Assembly (NCBI GenBank): GCA_937989585.1
Contig: CALKRW010000061.1
Coordinates: 46,245-110,244 of the forward strand
Reading direction: 5' to 3'
Length of the DNA stretch: 64,000 nt
Origin: an uncultured Porphyromonadaceae bacterium
GTDB lineage: Bacteria > Bacteroidota > Bacteroidia > Bacteroidales > Muribaculaceae
Shown: one piece after another, positions 52,375 through 60,498 of the stretch
Layout: each line of letters starts with the position of its first letter
Position numbering within the stretch: position 1 is the stretch's first letter
Made by a program: the position numbers and the translations under genes
Notes under the pieces: generated by a model
The model's database searches: none
The model's input: the letters and a program-made list of their open reading frames with translations, nothing else
What the model was told of the DNA's origin: nothing

Positions 52375-54726
52375 TTACTTTATGCTGAATCTGACGCCAA
52401 CCATAATTGTACGTCCCCGCAGACTATATTGACTTGAATACTGTATGATTCCATTATCATTATAGCGTCGGAAGATTCTGCTGTCCAACAAATTGCTGCA
52501 TTTGAGGGATAGTATTGTGTTCCCTAAGGAGTATTCTATGTTGCAGTTAAGGAATGTATTGTTTCTATAACTCGTTGAATAATCGTTGTAATAATACATC
52601 ACTGACGGCGTCAGGCTAAGTTGTTTACAGGGCCAGATAACGAAAGATGTCGCATTGGTGAATGTATGCTTCGCATTTCCGTTAGATATGCCATCGGTAA
52701 ATGTCCTGGATAGTGAAAATTCGTTTGAAGTCTCAAAGGTAATCCATCGGGCGAAAGATGCGTTGAAAGAAATCTTCGCGCGCAGATAATTGCTTCGCCC
52801 TCTATGCATGGCCTCATCAATATAAAACTCATTCTGACTTGTGCCGATAGTGAACGATTCGCTTATCTTGGAGTTCCATTTGAAAAATCCTTTGGAAAAT
52901 GTCTGGTCTCCCTGCCAGATATTACCACTTGTGGCATACGGCAATCTTATATACTCGATAATATCATCAGTAACATCATATCCATTGGATAAGTTGTTAT
53001 GGGAATAGGCATGTGTTAATGTCATGCCTCCAAACAGCATATCGAGTACACTTTGGTAACTTGCACTTAAAGCCGTTTTTACAGTCCTGTTGATTTTGGC
53101 CTCAAGATGGTTGGGATTCGAGATGGAAGTGCGATAGTCGATATATCGCTTCTGTACCATGAGGGAAAGAGCCGCGGGCGTAGATTCCTCGCAGGTTGAT
53201 GTCAATGAAAAAGATAAACGCTCCGATGGTTTGAAAGTGATATTGGTGTAGGGTTTGAAAGAAAGGAACATTTTATCGTATTCCCATTCTCCGTCTGTCG
53301 ATGTATAGTATTCAAAACCGACAGGCACATATATCAGCCACTGGAATCGCTGACCGTAATGCAGAAAGAATTTAGGCGTGATATTGGCACCTACCTGCCA
53401 GATCCGTTGATTCCCTGCCGTGAGATTTTCAGCCAGGTCGAGTTCCGTTTTAGCCTGCTGCCATTGAGCATCGAAGCCACCGTTGAGGTTGAACATAAAA
53501 TGAGGTACTGCAACGGCGATTATAGATGCAGCTCCACCGGTGTTCAGACTTCGTTGTCTTACTGTCTGAGCCATATCTCTGTCGGCCAGGCGAAGTATTG
53601 CGTACTTGTCAGTATAACCGGCATGCAAGGTTGCTTCGCCGATGCCTCCCTGCTTTTTCTTATAATTAATTTTCAGTACATCATCTATATTAAACGAATA
53701 TCCTGATAATCGCTGTCTTATCAAATCGTTGATAGAGCCATCGCCACGAGGGAATGAAGCACTCGCGGTAAAAGCGTTTTTTACATAACGCTCTTTGCCG
53801 TTGAGCTTATAAACCGCATGTGCACCTACGAATTGCTGATGCATACCGGCCTTGTTCGACTCATCTATTACAAAACGCGAGATACTGTCGGTAAGATAAG
53901 TGGTTTGCTCTGTCGCCTCTCTTTTTTCTTTGTCAAATAGGTAATTGAGATTAAAAGCCAATGTCTTGTCTTCGTTTAACTTGAAAAGTTGATTGACCGA
54001 CAGGCTATGAGACTTGTTGCGGTATGCATAAACATCATTCAGGTCCGGAGAATCAGGAAACAGCATCCCTGTCCCGTAAGATGAATTGAATGTCGCAGGC
54101 GCACCAATATCCTGTCGTAAGTCATTACCAATATTATTGGTCTTGTAAACAGATATATTTTGCGCTTTACGACGGAAGTTCATGAGGGTGGCAGTGGCAT
54201 CCCATGACAGATTGGGCTGTGTCCCGATTGCTGCCTGAAGTGTGGAAGACCAGATTCCGAGAGCGTTTTGCTTAAGTTTTATGTTCATAGCGGGAGCATT
54301 GCCACTCTTCACACCTTGCAGCAATTTCACGTCCTGATGGTTTTGCAATACCTGAACCGAGCCTATATCATTTGCATCAATATTTCTTGTCGCCACACCA
54401 TAATTCCCGCCAAGCATATCAAGCCCCTCGATATAAAACTCATTTATCCATTGTCCGTTATAAGTTATCTGACCATCGGATTTTACTTCAATACCTGGCA
54501 TCTTGCGCAACAAGTCTTCAAGAGTCTTGTCGTTTTTGCCTTTGTATGTAGCGGCAGAATACGAAATCGTATCTCCGGATTGTTTGATTTTCTTAGCTTT
54601 AACAATTACCTCTTTAAGTTCAAGGGATTTGATGATTGAGTCAAGCTGCTCAGGCGTATTATTCTGAGCAACCATGATTCCTGTTGCGAAAAAGCAAAAT
54701 AGACATATTATTATACGCTCAATCAT
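52375..54726 (-). CDS. TonB-dependent receptor with short N-terminus
   Basis: The 783 residues have a signal peptide (ending VAQ) and a plug domain (about 35-150, with GKNDKTLEDLLRKMPGIEVK and QWINEFYIEGLDMLGGNYGV). A beta-barrel ends in VGVRFSIK. The usual carboxypeptidase-like N-terminal extension is missing. It is followed by GLPGLI, a pairing seen across the phylum. The ligand is unknown. Likely control by the Crp/Fnr protein encoded upstream is inferred from position. Confidence 0.85.
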   Translation of the reverse strand: MIERIIICLFCFFATGIMVAQNNTPEQLDSIIKSLELKEVIVKAKKIKQSGDTISYSAATYKGKNDKTLEDLLRKMPGIEVKSDGQITYNGQWINEFYIEGLDMLGGNYGVATRNIDANDIGSVQVLQNHQDVKLLQGVKSGNAPAMNIKLKQNALGIWSSTLQAAIGTQPNLSWDATATLMNFRRKAQNISVYKTNNIGNDLRQDIGAPATFNSSYGTGMLFPDSPDLNDVYAYRNKSHSLSVNQLFKLNEDKTLAFNLNYLFDKEKREATEQTTYLTDSISRFVIDESNKAGMHQQFVGAHAVYKLNGKERYVKNAFTASASFPRGDGSINDLIRQRLSGYSFNIDDVLKINYKKKQGGIGEATLHAGYTDKYAILRLADRDMAQTVRQRSLNTGGAASIIAVAVPHFMFNLNGGFDAQWQQAKTELDLAENLTAGNQRIWQVGANITPKFFLHYGQRFQWLIYVPVGFEYYTSTDGEWEYDKMFLSFKPYTNITFKPSERLSFSLTSTCEESTPAALSLMVQKRYIDYRTSISNPNHLEAKINRTVKTALSASYQSVLDMLFGGMTLTHAYSHNNLSNGYDVTDDIIEYIRLPYATSGNIWQGDQTFSKGFFKWNSKISESFTIGTSQNEFYIDEAMHRGRSNYLRAKISFNASFARWITFETSNEFSLSRTFTDGISNGNAKHTFTNATSFVIWPCKQLSLTPSVMYYYNDYSTSYRNNTFLNCNIEYSLGNTILSLKCSNLLDSRIFRRYNDNGIIQYSSQYSLRGRTIMVGVRFSIK

Positions 54727-54729
54727 AAA

Positions 54730-54875
54730 AGAGTGAATGTCAAAATATTCAATTATTCGGGGATAAAATCGGCTGTGGAACAGAATGGCAAGTGGAAAAT
54801 AAACGCTACAAAATGCTTTTCAACTACAGTACTGATTACGGTGACTTGACCCGCCACATGAAAGATGGTGAGTAG
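54730..54875 (+). pseudogene. Possible short coding remnant of unknown family
   Basis: An open plus-strand frame without a start codon ends in TAG at 54873 and reads GTEWQVENKRYKMLFNYSTD then YGDLTRHMKDGE. Its composition looks protein-like (aromatic and charged residues in normal proportions), unlike neighbouring AT-rich frames. I do not recognise a family. It may be the tail of a lost gene between the Crp gene and the receptor. Confidence 0.3.
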
Positions 54876-54981
54876 AAATATCACTAATGTGATTAATCGG
54901 TTTTGCCTATTCTTTGCCATAAAATTTTAGCAAAGTTCGGCAGAAAAAACGAGAGTGGTCTTAACAAATGTATAGAACGGA

Positions 54982-55554
54982 TTATTTTTCGAAGTCCGAG
55001 GATGACTCTTGTGCCAGTTTGCGCCTGATGCGGCTGAGATGATTGGGCGTAATCAACAAGAAGGAGGCCAGGTCTTTCAAAGTGACGGTATCGACGATTT
55101 GGGGATATTGTTCACACAATTCCAAATAACGCTGACGAGGCGACTTGCGGTAGAGATTAAGCAAGCGCATGAACAGCATATTGAACAGTGATTTGTATTC
55201 GTCAAGAAGCGAGGGAGAAAGAAATTCTTTGAAAGTCTTTAGAGGAATCTGCAGTATCTCGCAATCAGTGCCTGCGATAATTGACGTCTGGGAGGATTCT
55301 CCGTGCAGCGATGAATGGAAATCGGTAATGAACTGACCCGGAAAGGCAAAATTTACCACTGCTTCATCTCCCGAATCATTTAGGGTAACTACTTTGAAAT
55401 AGCCGGACACCACAAGGGCGGCATAACGTGCGACTGTCCCTTGCTGGACAAAACGCTCTCCCTTCCTATAATGGCACGGCGCTCCATTCTCGCGGCAAAA
55501 ATCAGTAGCCGCCGTGAGATTCAAAAAGTCGAGATATGAGTTGAACTGTGCCAT
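54982..55554 (-). CDS. Crp/Fnr-family transcription regulator
   Basis: The 190 residues have a cyclic-nucleotide-binding-like beta-barrel (about 20-125, with ERFVQQGTVARYAALVVSGY and FPGQFITDFHSS). A shortened C-terminal winged helix (DLASFLLITPNHLSRIRRKL) follows. No Fe-S cysteines of the Fnr type are apparent. It starts 16 bases after the stop of receptor B, so both are on one message, and it lies upstream of the second receptor. A truncated copy of its tail is at 51235. Confidence 0.9.
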   Translation of the reverse strand: MAQFNSYLDFLNLTAATDFCRENGAPCHYRKGERFVQQGTVARYAALVVSGYFKVVTLNDSGDEAVVNFAFPGQFITDFHSSLHGESSQTSIIAGTDCEILQIPLKTFKEFLSPSLLDEYKSLFNMLFMRLLNLYRKSPRQRYLELCEQYPQIVDTVTLKDLASFLLITPNHLSRIRRKLAQESSSDFEK

Positions 55555-55570
55555 AATCGATACTGTTTCG

Positions 55571-57670
55571 TTATTTCAATATTGCTGAACCTGCGGTGCC
55601 GGCACCTGAAGTCTCGTTGTTGCGTTGTAACTTTTTACCATATCCGATTGTATATGTTGCGGAAATGTAATATTTGGCATGATGTTGTGTGCCGAATGTT
55701 GTGCGGTCGAAACTATAGTATTCGCTCGTCAGGGATTCTTCATGGTTTTTCCAAGAGGTAGTAGCAAAATTAAACGCCGATGCACTGATATTCCATGCGC
55801 CTTTGCCCCAGCCAATAGCGATTTTATATTTTGATGGAGTGTGGCTGATTATTCCGCTGTGAGTCTGCTGATACTTGCTGGGAGTCATATACCAGCCGAA
55901 GAAGTAGAAGTTTCCTAAATAATAAGTCAACTGAGCGGTGCAGGTCAACTGGTTGTTGCTCCATGCGTAGTCGCCGGTGGTCTTGCGAATCCAATACTGG
56001 GGCCGCAGTTTGGCAATCAGTTTCCCACCGAAAAATTTGCCGGTGGCACTTATCCCGATGTAATTGCTATGATAATTCCCTCCATTGAAGTACTGACGCA
56101 ACATTGTTCCCGCGGGACCGGTAGGAGAATACAGTGTAACGCATCTGTTCTTTATAAGACCGAAATAACCGTCTGCCGAAAGTTGCCATTTATTGTTTGG
56201 CAGCCATGTATATGAAAGCAGAGCATTGGTGTACTTATAATCTTTAAGTTCGGGCGTTCCTCTGTACCACATAAGTTCGTCCTGTTGCAGCATGTTTGGG
56301 CTTTTCTGCGATGCGTCAGGGAACATGGAGCCATAGTTGGCAGTTAGATAGAGTTGGTTCTTCTCACTCGGCGACCATGTGGCGTTTATATTGGTCTGAG
56401 GAAAATTATTGTCAGCCTTTACGCCGGATATTCTGTTGGTTTCCCAAATCCAGCCAAGACTTCCGCCTACATTCCAGTGTTCATTGAATATATGCTGATA
56501 ATTTTGACTCAAGAAATAGACCCCGACATGGTAATTCTGTTTAGACGGAGAATTGCCGAGATAATTTATGATATTCCAATTGTGTTGAACACCAACGTTA
56601 GAAAATAATTGATTGGCTTTGTTGGGATTCCAGCTGAAGTGTAGATATACATCGAATTTATGGACGTCCTCGTGTGCGTTGTTGATGATTGACAAATCAT
56701 TGGGAACGTAATAATGTGAGTTGGATTTATTGTTCCCGTATGTATAATTGGCATCGAGATTTAGAGCCGCCAATTTGGAAAGCATAAAGAAATAACTTCC
56801 GTTATAAGTCAAAGCCCAGTCCCTCGAAGAAGCGTCAGTGAAAGATTCAGACATTGGCAGCACGTCGGCAGAATATGACAATCTGTTATGCAGGTCATTG
56901 TGAGGCGCATTCGCCAGACTGTAAGCTATACGGTTGGAAAACTGAAAGTTATCTGAATTATAATATGCGCGTAAACTTATATCGTTGCTGTTGTTGCGAT
57001 AAAGACTCGACTTCGTTTCAGAGGTTCGGATTATATCCTGTGGACCTTTGCCATATAAATCAGTGAATTTGAAATGCTCCACGGAGTTCTGTCCGATATG
57101 GCGATTGGTTAGATAGTTTTCATCAGCAAAGATATCAAAAGTCATTCGTTTATATTTCATTTTGGAATAGACCGAAGCCTCCGTGCCGTTGACTCCAAAT
57201 GACTTAGTGGCTGTGATTTTAGTATATCCGCCCCACTCATATTTCTGCATCACAAAGTTAATGACATATTTTGCACCTTGGAAACGGGCATCGGAGGGGT
57301 GCATGAAATATTCTACTTTTTTCACGTCCTGAGTTCTCATTCCTGACAAATCTTCGGCGGTGGCGGGAAGATAGTCGATAAAGATTGACACATCCTGTCC
57401 GTGAGCAGTCTGAACCGCCTGATTGACCGGGTCAACGCTGATCTGGGGAATTGACATCATGGAAAGGAGCGATACAGCGTTTTGTGCCGCGTTCTTTTGG
57501 CGTGTCATAGGAATGTATGTCGATACTTCGGCATTGATACGCTGACTGGAGGCTTCGACCACAATCTCGTCAAGAGCCTGTGTCTTGATGGAGTCTGTCG
57601 TTTCAGACTGAGCCATACCAGTTATGGAGGAAATGGCGAAGAAAAATGATATGGGGATTCGATGTTTCAT
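55571..57670 (-). CDS. TonB-dependent-receptor-like outer-membrane barrel, paralogue B
   Basis: The 699 residues have a signal peptide (ending MAQS), a plug-like domain (VSLLSMMSIPQISVDPVNQA, RTQDVKKVEYFMHPSDARF) and a barrel that ends SATYTIGYGKKLQRNNE followed by a Gly/Ala tail. It is a full-length homologue of the protein at 33661. Unlike that one, it is followed at 16 bases by a Crp/Fnr gene instead of facing a two-component system. The ligand is unknown. Confidence 0.82.
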   Translation of the reverse strand: MKHRIPISFFFAISSITGMAQSETTDSIKTQALDEIVVEASSQRINAEVSTYIPMTRQKNAAQNAVSLLSMMSIPQISVDPVNQAVQTAHGQDVSIFIDYLPATAEDLSGMRTQDVKKVEYFMHPSDARFQGAKYVINFVMQKYEWGGYTKITATKSFGVNGTEASVYSKMKYKRMTFDIFADENYLTNRHIGQNSVEHFKFTDLYGKGPQDIIRTSETKSSLYRNNSNDISLRAYYNSDNFQFSNRIAYSLANAPHNDLHNRLSYSADVLPMSESFTDASSRDWALTYNGSYFFMLSKLAALNLDANYTYGNNKSNSHYYVPNDLSIINNAHEDVHKFDVYLHFSWNPNKANQLFSNVGVQHNWNIINYLGNSPSKQNYHVGVYFLSQNYQHIFNEHWNVGGSLGWIWETNRISGVKADNNFPQTNINATWSPSEKNQLYLTANYGSMFPDASQKSPNMLQQDELMWYRGTPELKDYKYTNALLSYTWLPNNKWQLSADGYFGLIKNRCVTLYSPTGPAGTMLRQYFNGGNYHSNYIGISATGKFFGGKLIAKLRPQYWIRKTTGDYAWSNNQLTCTAQLTYYLGNFYFFGWYMTPSKYQQTHSGIISHTPSKYKIAIGWGKGAWNISASAFNFATTSWKNHEESLTSEYYSFDRTTFGTQHHAKYYISATYTIGYGKKLQRNNETSGAGTAGSAILK

Positions 57671-57692
57671 AAAACTGTTTATTTTATGACGC

Positions 57693-57700
57693 CAAAAATA
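57693..57700 (-). promoter_or_regulatory. -7 element of receptor B-Crp operon
   Basis: On the minus strand TATTTTTG lies 23 bases before the ATG at 57670 and fits TAnnTTTG. A -33 match was not clear. Confidence 0.5.
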
Positions 57701-57766
57701 GCGGTTTGTTACAACATTGTATTCAGCAAATGTTGAATAGTATTGTCGCCGTGGCTCTCGGCGAAT

Positions 57767-57955
57767 TATTTAAAAAGAAAACGTGAGCCAACTATGCCAC
57801 GTCTTGATTTGAAGGTCGTAGGAAACCATTAGCACAGATGTAACAATAGTAGCCCACGCTATACGCGTGAGAACCACTATGCTAATCCTTGTGCTATTTG
57901 TCGAATTTCCTACGTTCTCAAATCACAAGATAAGCATAACGTTTCTTATATTTAA
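57767..57955. repeat. Long imperfect inverted repeat, MITE-like or structured RNA element
   Basis: The two halves of this 190-base gene-free stretch are reverse complements with small gaps. The left arm has AAGAAAACGT, then TCTTGATTTGA, CGTAGGAAA and TAGCACA in order. The right arm read backwards gives AAGAAACGT, TCTTGTGATTTGA, CGTAGGAAA and TAGCACA in the same order. The centre (about 57845-57875) is a small loop with CCCACGC. No coding frame fits it. A miniature transposable element or a folded RNA are both possible. The rest of 57701-58129 shows nothing else. Confidence 0.7.
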
Positions 57956-58129
57956 AATATCGTGGAGAGGTAAATGCCTTTCCGACTGCAAAGTTACAAA
58001 AAATAACGATACGCCATCATACGTTCACCGAAAAGCAATGGATTCTTGACATCATCGCTTGCGCTGTGAGCATCGGTTTTAGAAGGATCAGTGCATGAGA
58101 GGTAAATAATCCTGACATAGTTATTCCTG

Positions 58130-58741
58130 TTACAGTACTCCCGATTTAAGGAACATTTCTTTGTAGTATGCTGCTTTTTTCTCAAGAGCAAGGGGATAGG
58201 CACGGCTTGTCGAGGGCATGCGCCAAATTGTCAATCCGTTGTCGGCAGTTACAGATTCTCCCATTTTGGGAACATCCGTTCCGGTCAGGTTTGCGAGAAC
58301 ACCGGCGGCTTTCTCGCCGGTTGTGGCCAAAGTCCGGAGGGTGGGGTGCTCATCCAATATGGCCTGCAGATGTATTGGCTCGATTATTTCGAGATATTTG
58401 TCGGATGCGTTTCCGCGCAGTCTCCGCACTTTATGCCCCGTATCTCCCATAGCGATTCCACGTTTGGAAAGCAGGCCCTTTATCTCATCAAGTCTATATG
58501 CCTTTGCTTCCCGATCATACAAAGCATATTTATCATCCATGAAAATCAGCCCCATCATATACCAGAAATCGTTTGTACGGTTAGGATAGAAAAACTCCAT
58601 ACTCCGGCGATGTATTCCTGGAGGAAAGGTACCCATGATGAGAATCTTTGCTCCATCAGGTACAAACGGTGGCCAAGGATGGCTCTCAATTTCTATTTCG
58701 CTTGATTCTATCTGGTGGGGCTTTGAGTTCGTCGCTGACAT
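58130..58741 (-). CDS. Uracil-DNA glycosylase-family protein
   Basis: The 203 residues show KILIMGTFPPGIHRRSMEFF and FYPNRTNDFWYMMG, the N-terminal catalytic region of the short Bacteroidota family within the uracil-DNA glycosylase superfamily. The C-terminal MPSTSRAYPLALEKKAAYYK segment matches the DNA-binding loop with Ser/Pro residues. It probably removes damaged or mismatched bases. It starts 62 bases after the stop of the HTH gene on the same strand. Confidence 0.85.
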   Translation of the reverse strand: MSATNSKPHQIESSEIEIESHPWPPFVPDGAKILIMGTFPPGIHRRSMEFFYPNRTNDFWYMMGLIFMDDKYALYDREAKAYRLDEIKGLLSKRGIAMGDTGHKVRRLRGNASDKYLEIIEPIHLQAILDEHPTLRTLATTGEKAAGVLANLTGTDVPKMGESVTADNGLTIWRMPSTSRAYPLALEKKAAYYKEMFLKSGVL

Positions 58742-58803
58742 AATATTATAGGAAGAGGTAATCTATACGGAAAGTAAATCCCGACTAATAAAAATGGGGT
58801 TCT

Positions 58804-59376
58804 TTAAGCAGGTTTGAAAATTTCAAAAGAGTTGTCGCTGTAGAAAACCATTATCGACGCGATACTCTTGGATGTGTCACGTTTTGCCGAAATCACATCG
58901 TGTATAACCGCCGGAGAAGGGCTTTCGTTCATATCTTTTTTATTTATTTCGCATCCGAGGGGATTCTCAAGGGCCTTATTTAACCCCTTTTTGTCCTTAA
59001 CTTCCTTATTGTTAGTATCAAAAGCAATCGTTTCCGATGGCGTTACGTCTATCGGATCTACAAGCGGATCAAATTCCAGCTGGACCTGATGTGGAGTAGG
59101 GGGCAATTCATCCTCGACAGGTTTCGTAAAATTGCCGCCATTCACCATATCTCCGTCGCCAAACATCAGCCACATTATATTAAGGTAGGGGAAAGCATCA
59201 TGGAGTTTGGCAAAAATCTCATTTGAGATTTTCTTATTCCTTCCGCTGATTATCTGCGAAAAAGATGGACGCGGAATAAGCGCTTGGTCTGCAAACTGCG
59301 TGCTCGATAAACCGGTGCTTTGCATAAACAACTTAAGGCGATCTACTATATCCATTATCGTTATGTTTTGTGGCAT
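58804..59376 (-). CDS. XRE-type helix-turn-helix regulator
   Basis: The 190 residues (or 183 from the internal ATG at 59355) have an N-terminal HTH (about 8-70: LSSTQFADQALIPRPSFSQI, ISGRNKKISNE). A linker of low conservation follows, then an acidic middle part and a short C-terminal domain (AKRDTSKSIASIMVFYSDNS). The form resembles phage-repressor-like regulators common in Bacteroidales. Five TGCAAA copies upstream may be its operators. It may control the glycosylase gene behind it. Confidence 0.82.
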   Translation of the reverse strand: MPQNITIMDIVDRLKLFMQSTGLSSTQFADQALIPRPSFSQIISGRNKKISNEIFAKLHDAFPYLNIMWLMFGDGDMVNGGNFTKPVEDELPPTPHQVQLEFDPLVDPIDVTPSETIAFDTNNKEVKDKKGLNKALENPLGCEINKKDMNESPSPAVIHDVISAKRDTSKSIASIMVFYSDNSFEIFKPA

Positions 59377-59387
59377 TAATTTGGTAT

Positions 59388-59477
59388 TGCAAATGTAATC
59401 ATAAAATTTTAATCTGCAAAATCAATTTCATTATGCAAATAGTACCGGATTTATTTCTGCAAAGTTGCTGATGCAAA
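59388..59477. repeat. Array of five TGCAAA hexamers
   Basis: TGCAAA occurs at 59388, 59415, 59434, 59458 and 59472, with spacings of 27, 19, 24 and 14 bases. The first two are parts of the promoter boxes (read as TTTGCA on the other strand). The others extend upstream and could be operators or additional promoter boxes. Confidence 0.55.
59390..59421 (-). promoter_or_regulatory. Promoter of the HTH regulator
   Basis: On the minus strand TTTTG (59417-59421), a 19-base spacer and TACATTTG (59390-59397) match the consensus. It is embedded in the TGCAAA array at 59388-59477. Confidence 0.82.
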
Positions 59478-60469
59478 ATGAAAATTTACAATTTCATTCC
59501 GTAAATATAGTTATACTGCGACATGAAACAGTCTGCTCCATCCTCTTAATACCGAAGATGAAATAAGACGGTCTGTATCTTAAATAAAAGGTTGATAAGT
59601 TTGCGATAGATGGAAGATATACACAATTTTGCATATTAATATACCATTAGAAGGCCGATGACGGCCCTCCAACACGTCTAAAATGTAAGTTATGCATTAA
59701 ATATTATACATACATAGTATGATTCTTAATGATTTACATGGATAGTTAAATTTTGTTTATCGAATAAAATATCTTATTCAACAGATGTTTTACATCCGTG
59801 AATCCCGGTGGATTTGTTATTTGCAATAAGTTAATTTTCAGAATTTCATCATAATTCCAATTGCTTAATTTGCAAATCTGAACTAATTGTTTTCGGCTCT
59901 GCTCCTAAAATCATTTTACAATGTAAACACTGTCTGAATTTTGATTTGTCGTGATTCTTATTCGCATTATACAAATGTAAACAATTCTTCGACTCTTAAT
60001 CTATGGAAAAAACAGAACCAGAAAAATATCAGTGTCAATCCGTATGTTTTTCTATAGCGTTGTTGTGTCTTTCATTTAATATCTAGTCTCATATATATAA
60101 CATTGAGAATCAGCAAATATATTATGTTTCTGCTTGAATTAACTTTATTTAAACCTCCCAACAATTATATTTAATCATATTACTTTCAATGATACTCCCA
60201 TATCGTAATTATTTCATAAAATCGATTCATAAAGAAAGATAACACATATTGTTTTCTATTAGACTTCAATTAGAATACAAATTAGTCTTCATTTAGACTC
60301 TATATATTTAAGTTTTCTAAAAGTCCCGTCTAGTCACGGTCATTCACAATATAATGTTTGATAATCGATATTATGTTAAATAAACTCACGGAACTTCTAT
60401 ACTTAACCTGCATCTACATCTCAAATCAAATTCCTCTGCTCTGCCACTCGGTATTCGAAATAAATTTTG
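59478..60469. other. AT-rich stretch of about 1 kb without genes
   Basis: No frame with protein-like composition was found on either strand. The base composition is far more AT-rich than the flanking genes. It contains a palindrome ATTTGCAAAT near 59869, the phased heptamers at 60259-60299 and many short A/T tracts. I saw no clear DnaA-box cluster. It could be a regulatory region, a remnant of lost genes or an H-NS-like-bound island. Confidence 0.6.
60259..60299 (+). repeat. Four helically phased heptamers, TTAGACT type
   Basis: TTAGACT at 60259, TTAGAAT at 60270, TTAGTCT at 60282 and TTAGACT at 60293 start 11, 12 and 11 bases apart, so they lie on one face of the helix. Such spacing is typical of tandem sites for OmpR/PhoB-type dimers. 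They are about 175 bases upstream of the likely -7 box of the alcohol dehydrogenase gene. Confidence 0.55.
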
Positions 60470-60477
60470 TAGTTTTG
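60470..60477 (+). promoter_or_regulatory. -7 element of the alcohol dehydrogenase gene
   Basis: TAGTTTTG matches TAnnTTTG. It lies 22 bases before the ATG at 60499 and inside the longer open frame from 60358, which argues against the longer start. No convincing -33 was seen. Confidence 0.65.
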
Positions 60478-60498
60478 CACTATACATATTTTTATATT

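Noticed and set aside
59478..60469. Replication origin in the AT-rich gap
   Set aside because: No cluster of DnaA-box-like TTATCCACA sequences was seen, and no dnaA or dnaN gene is near.
60358..60498. Longer start for the alcohol dehydrogenase
   Set aside because: The -7 box TAGTTTTG lies inside this extension, and family members begin near MDNFEY.
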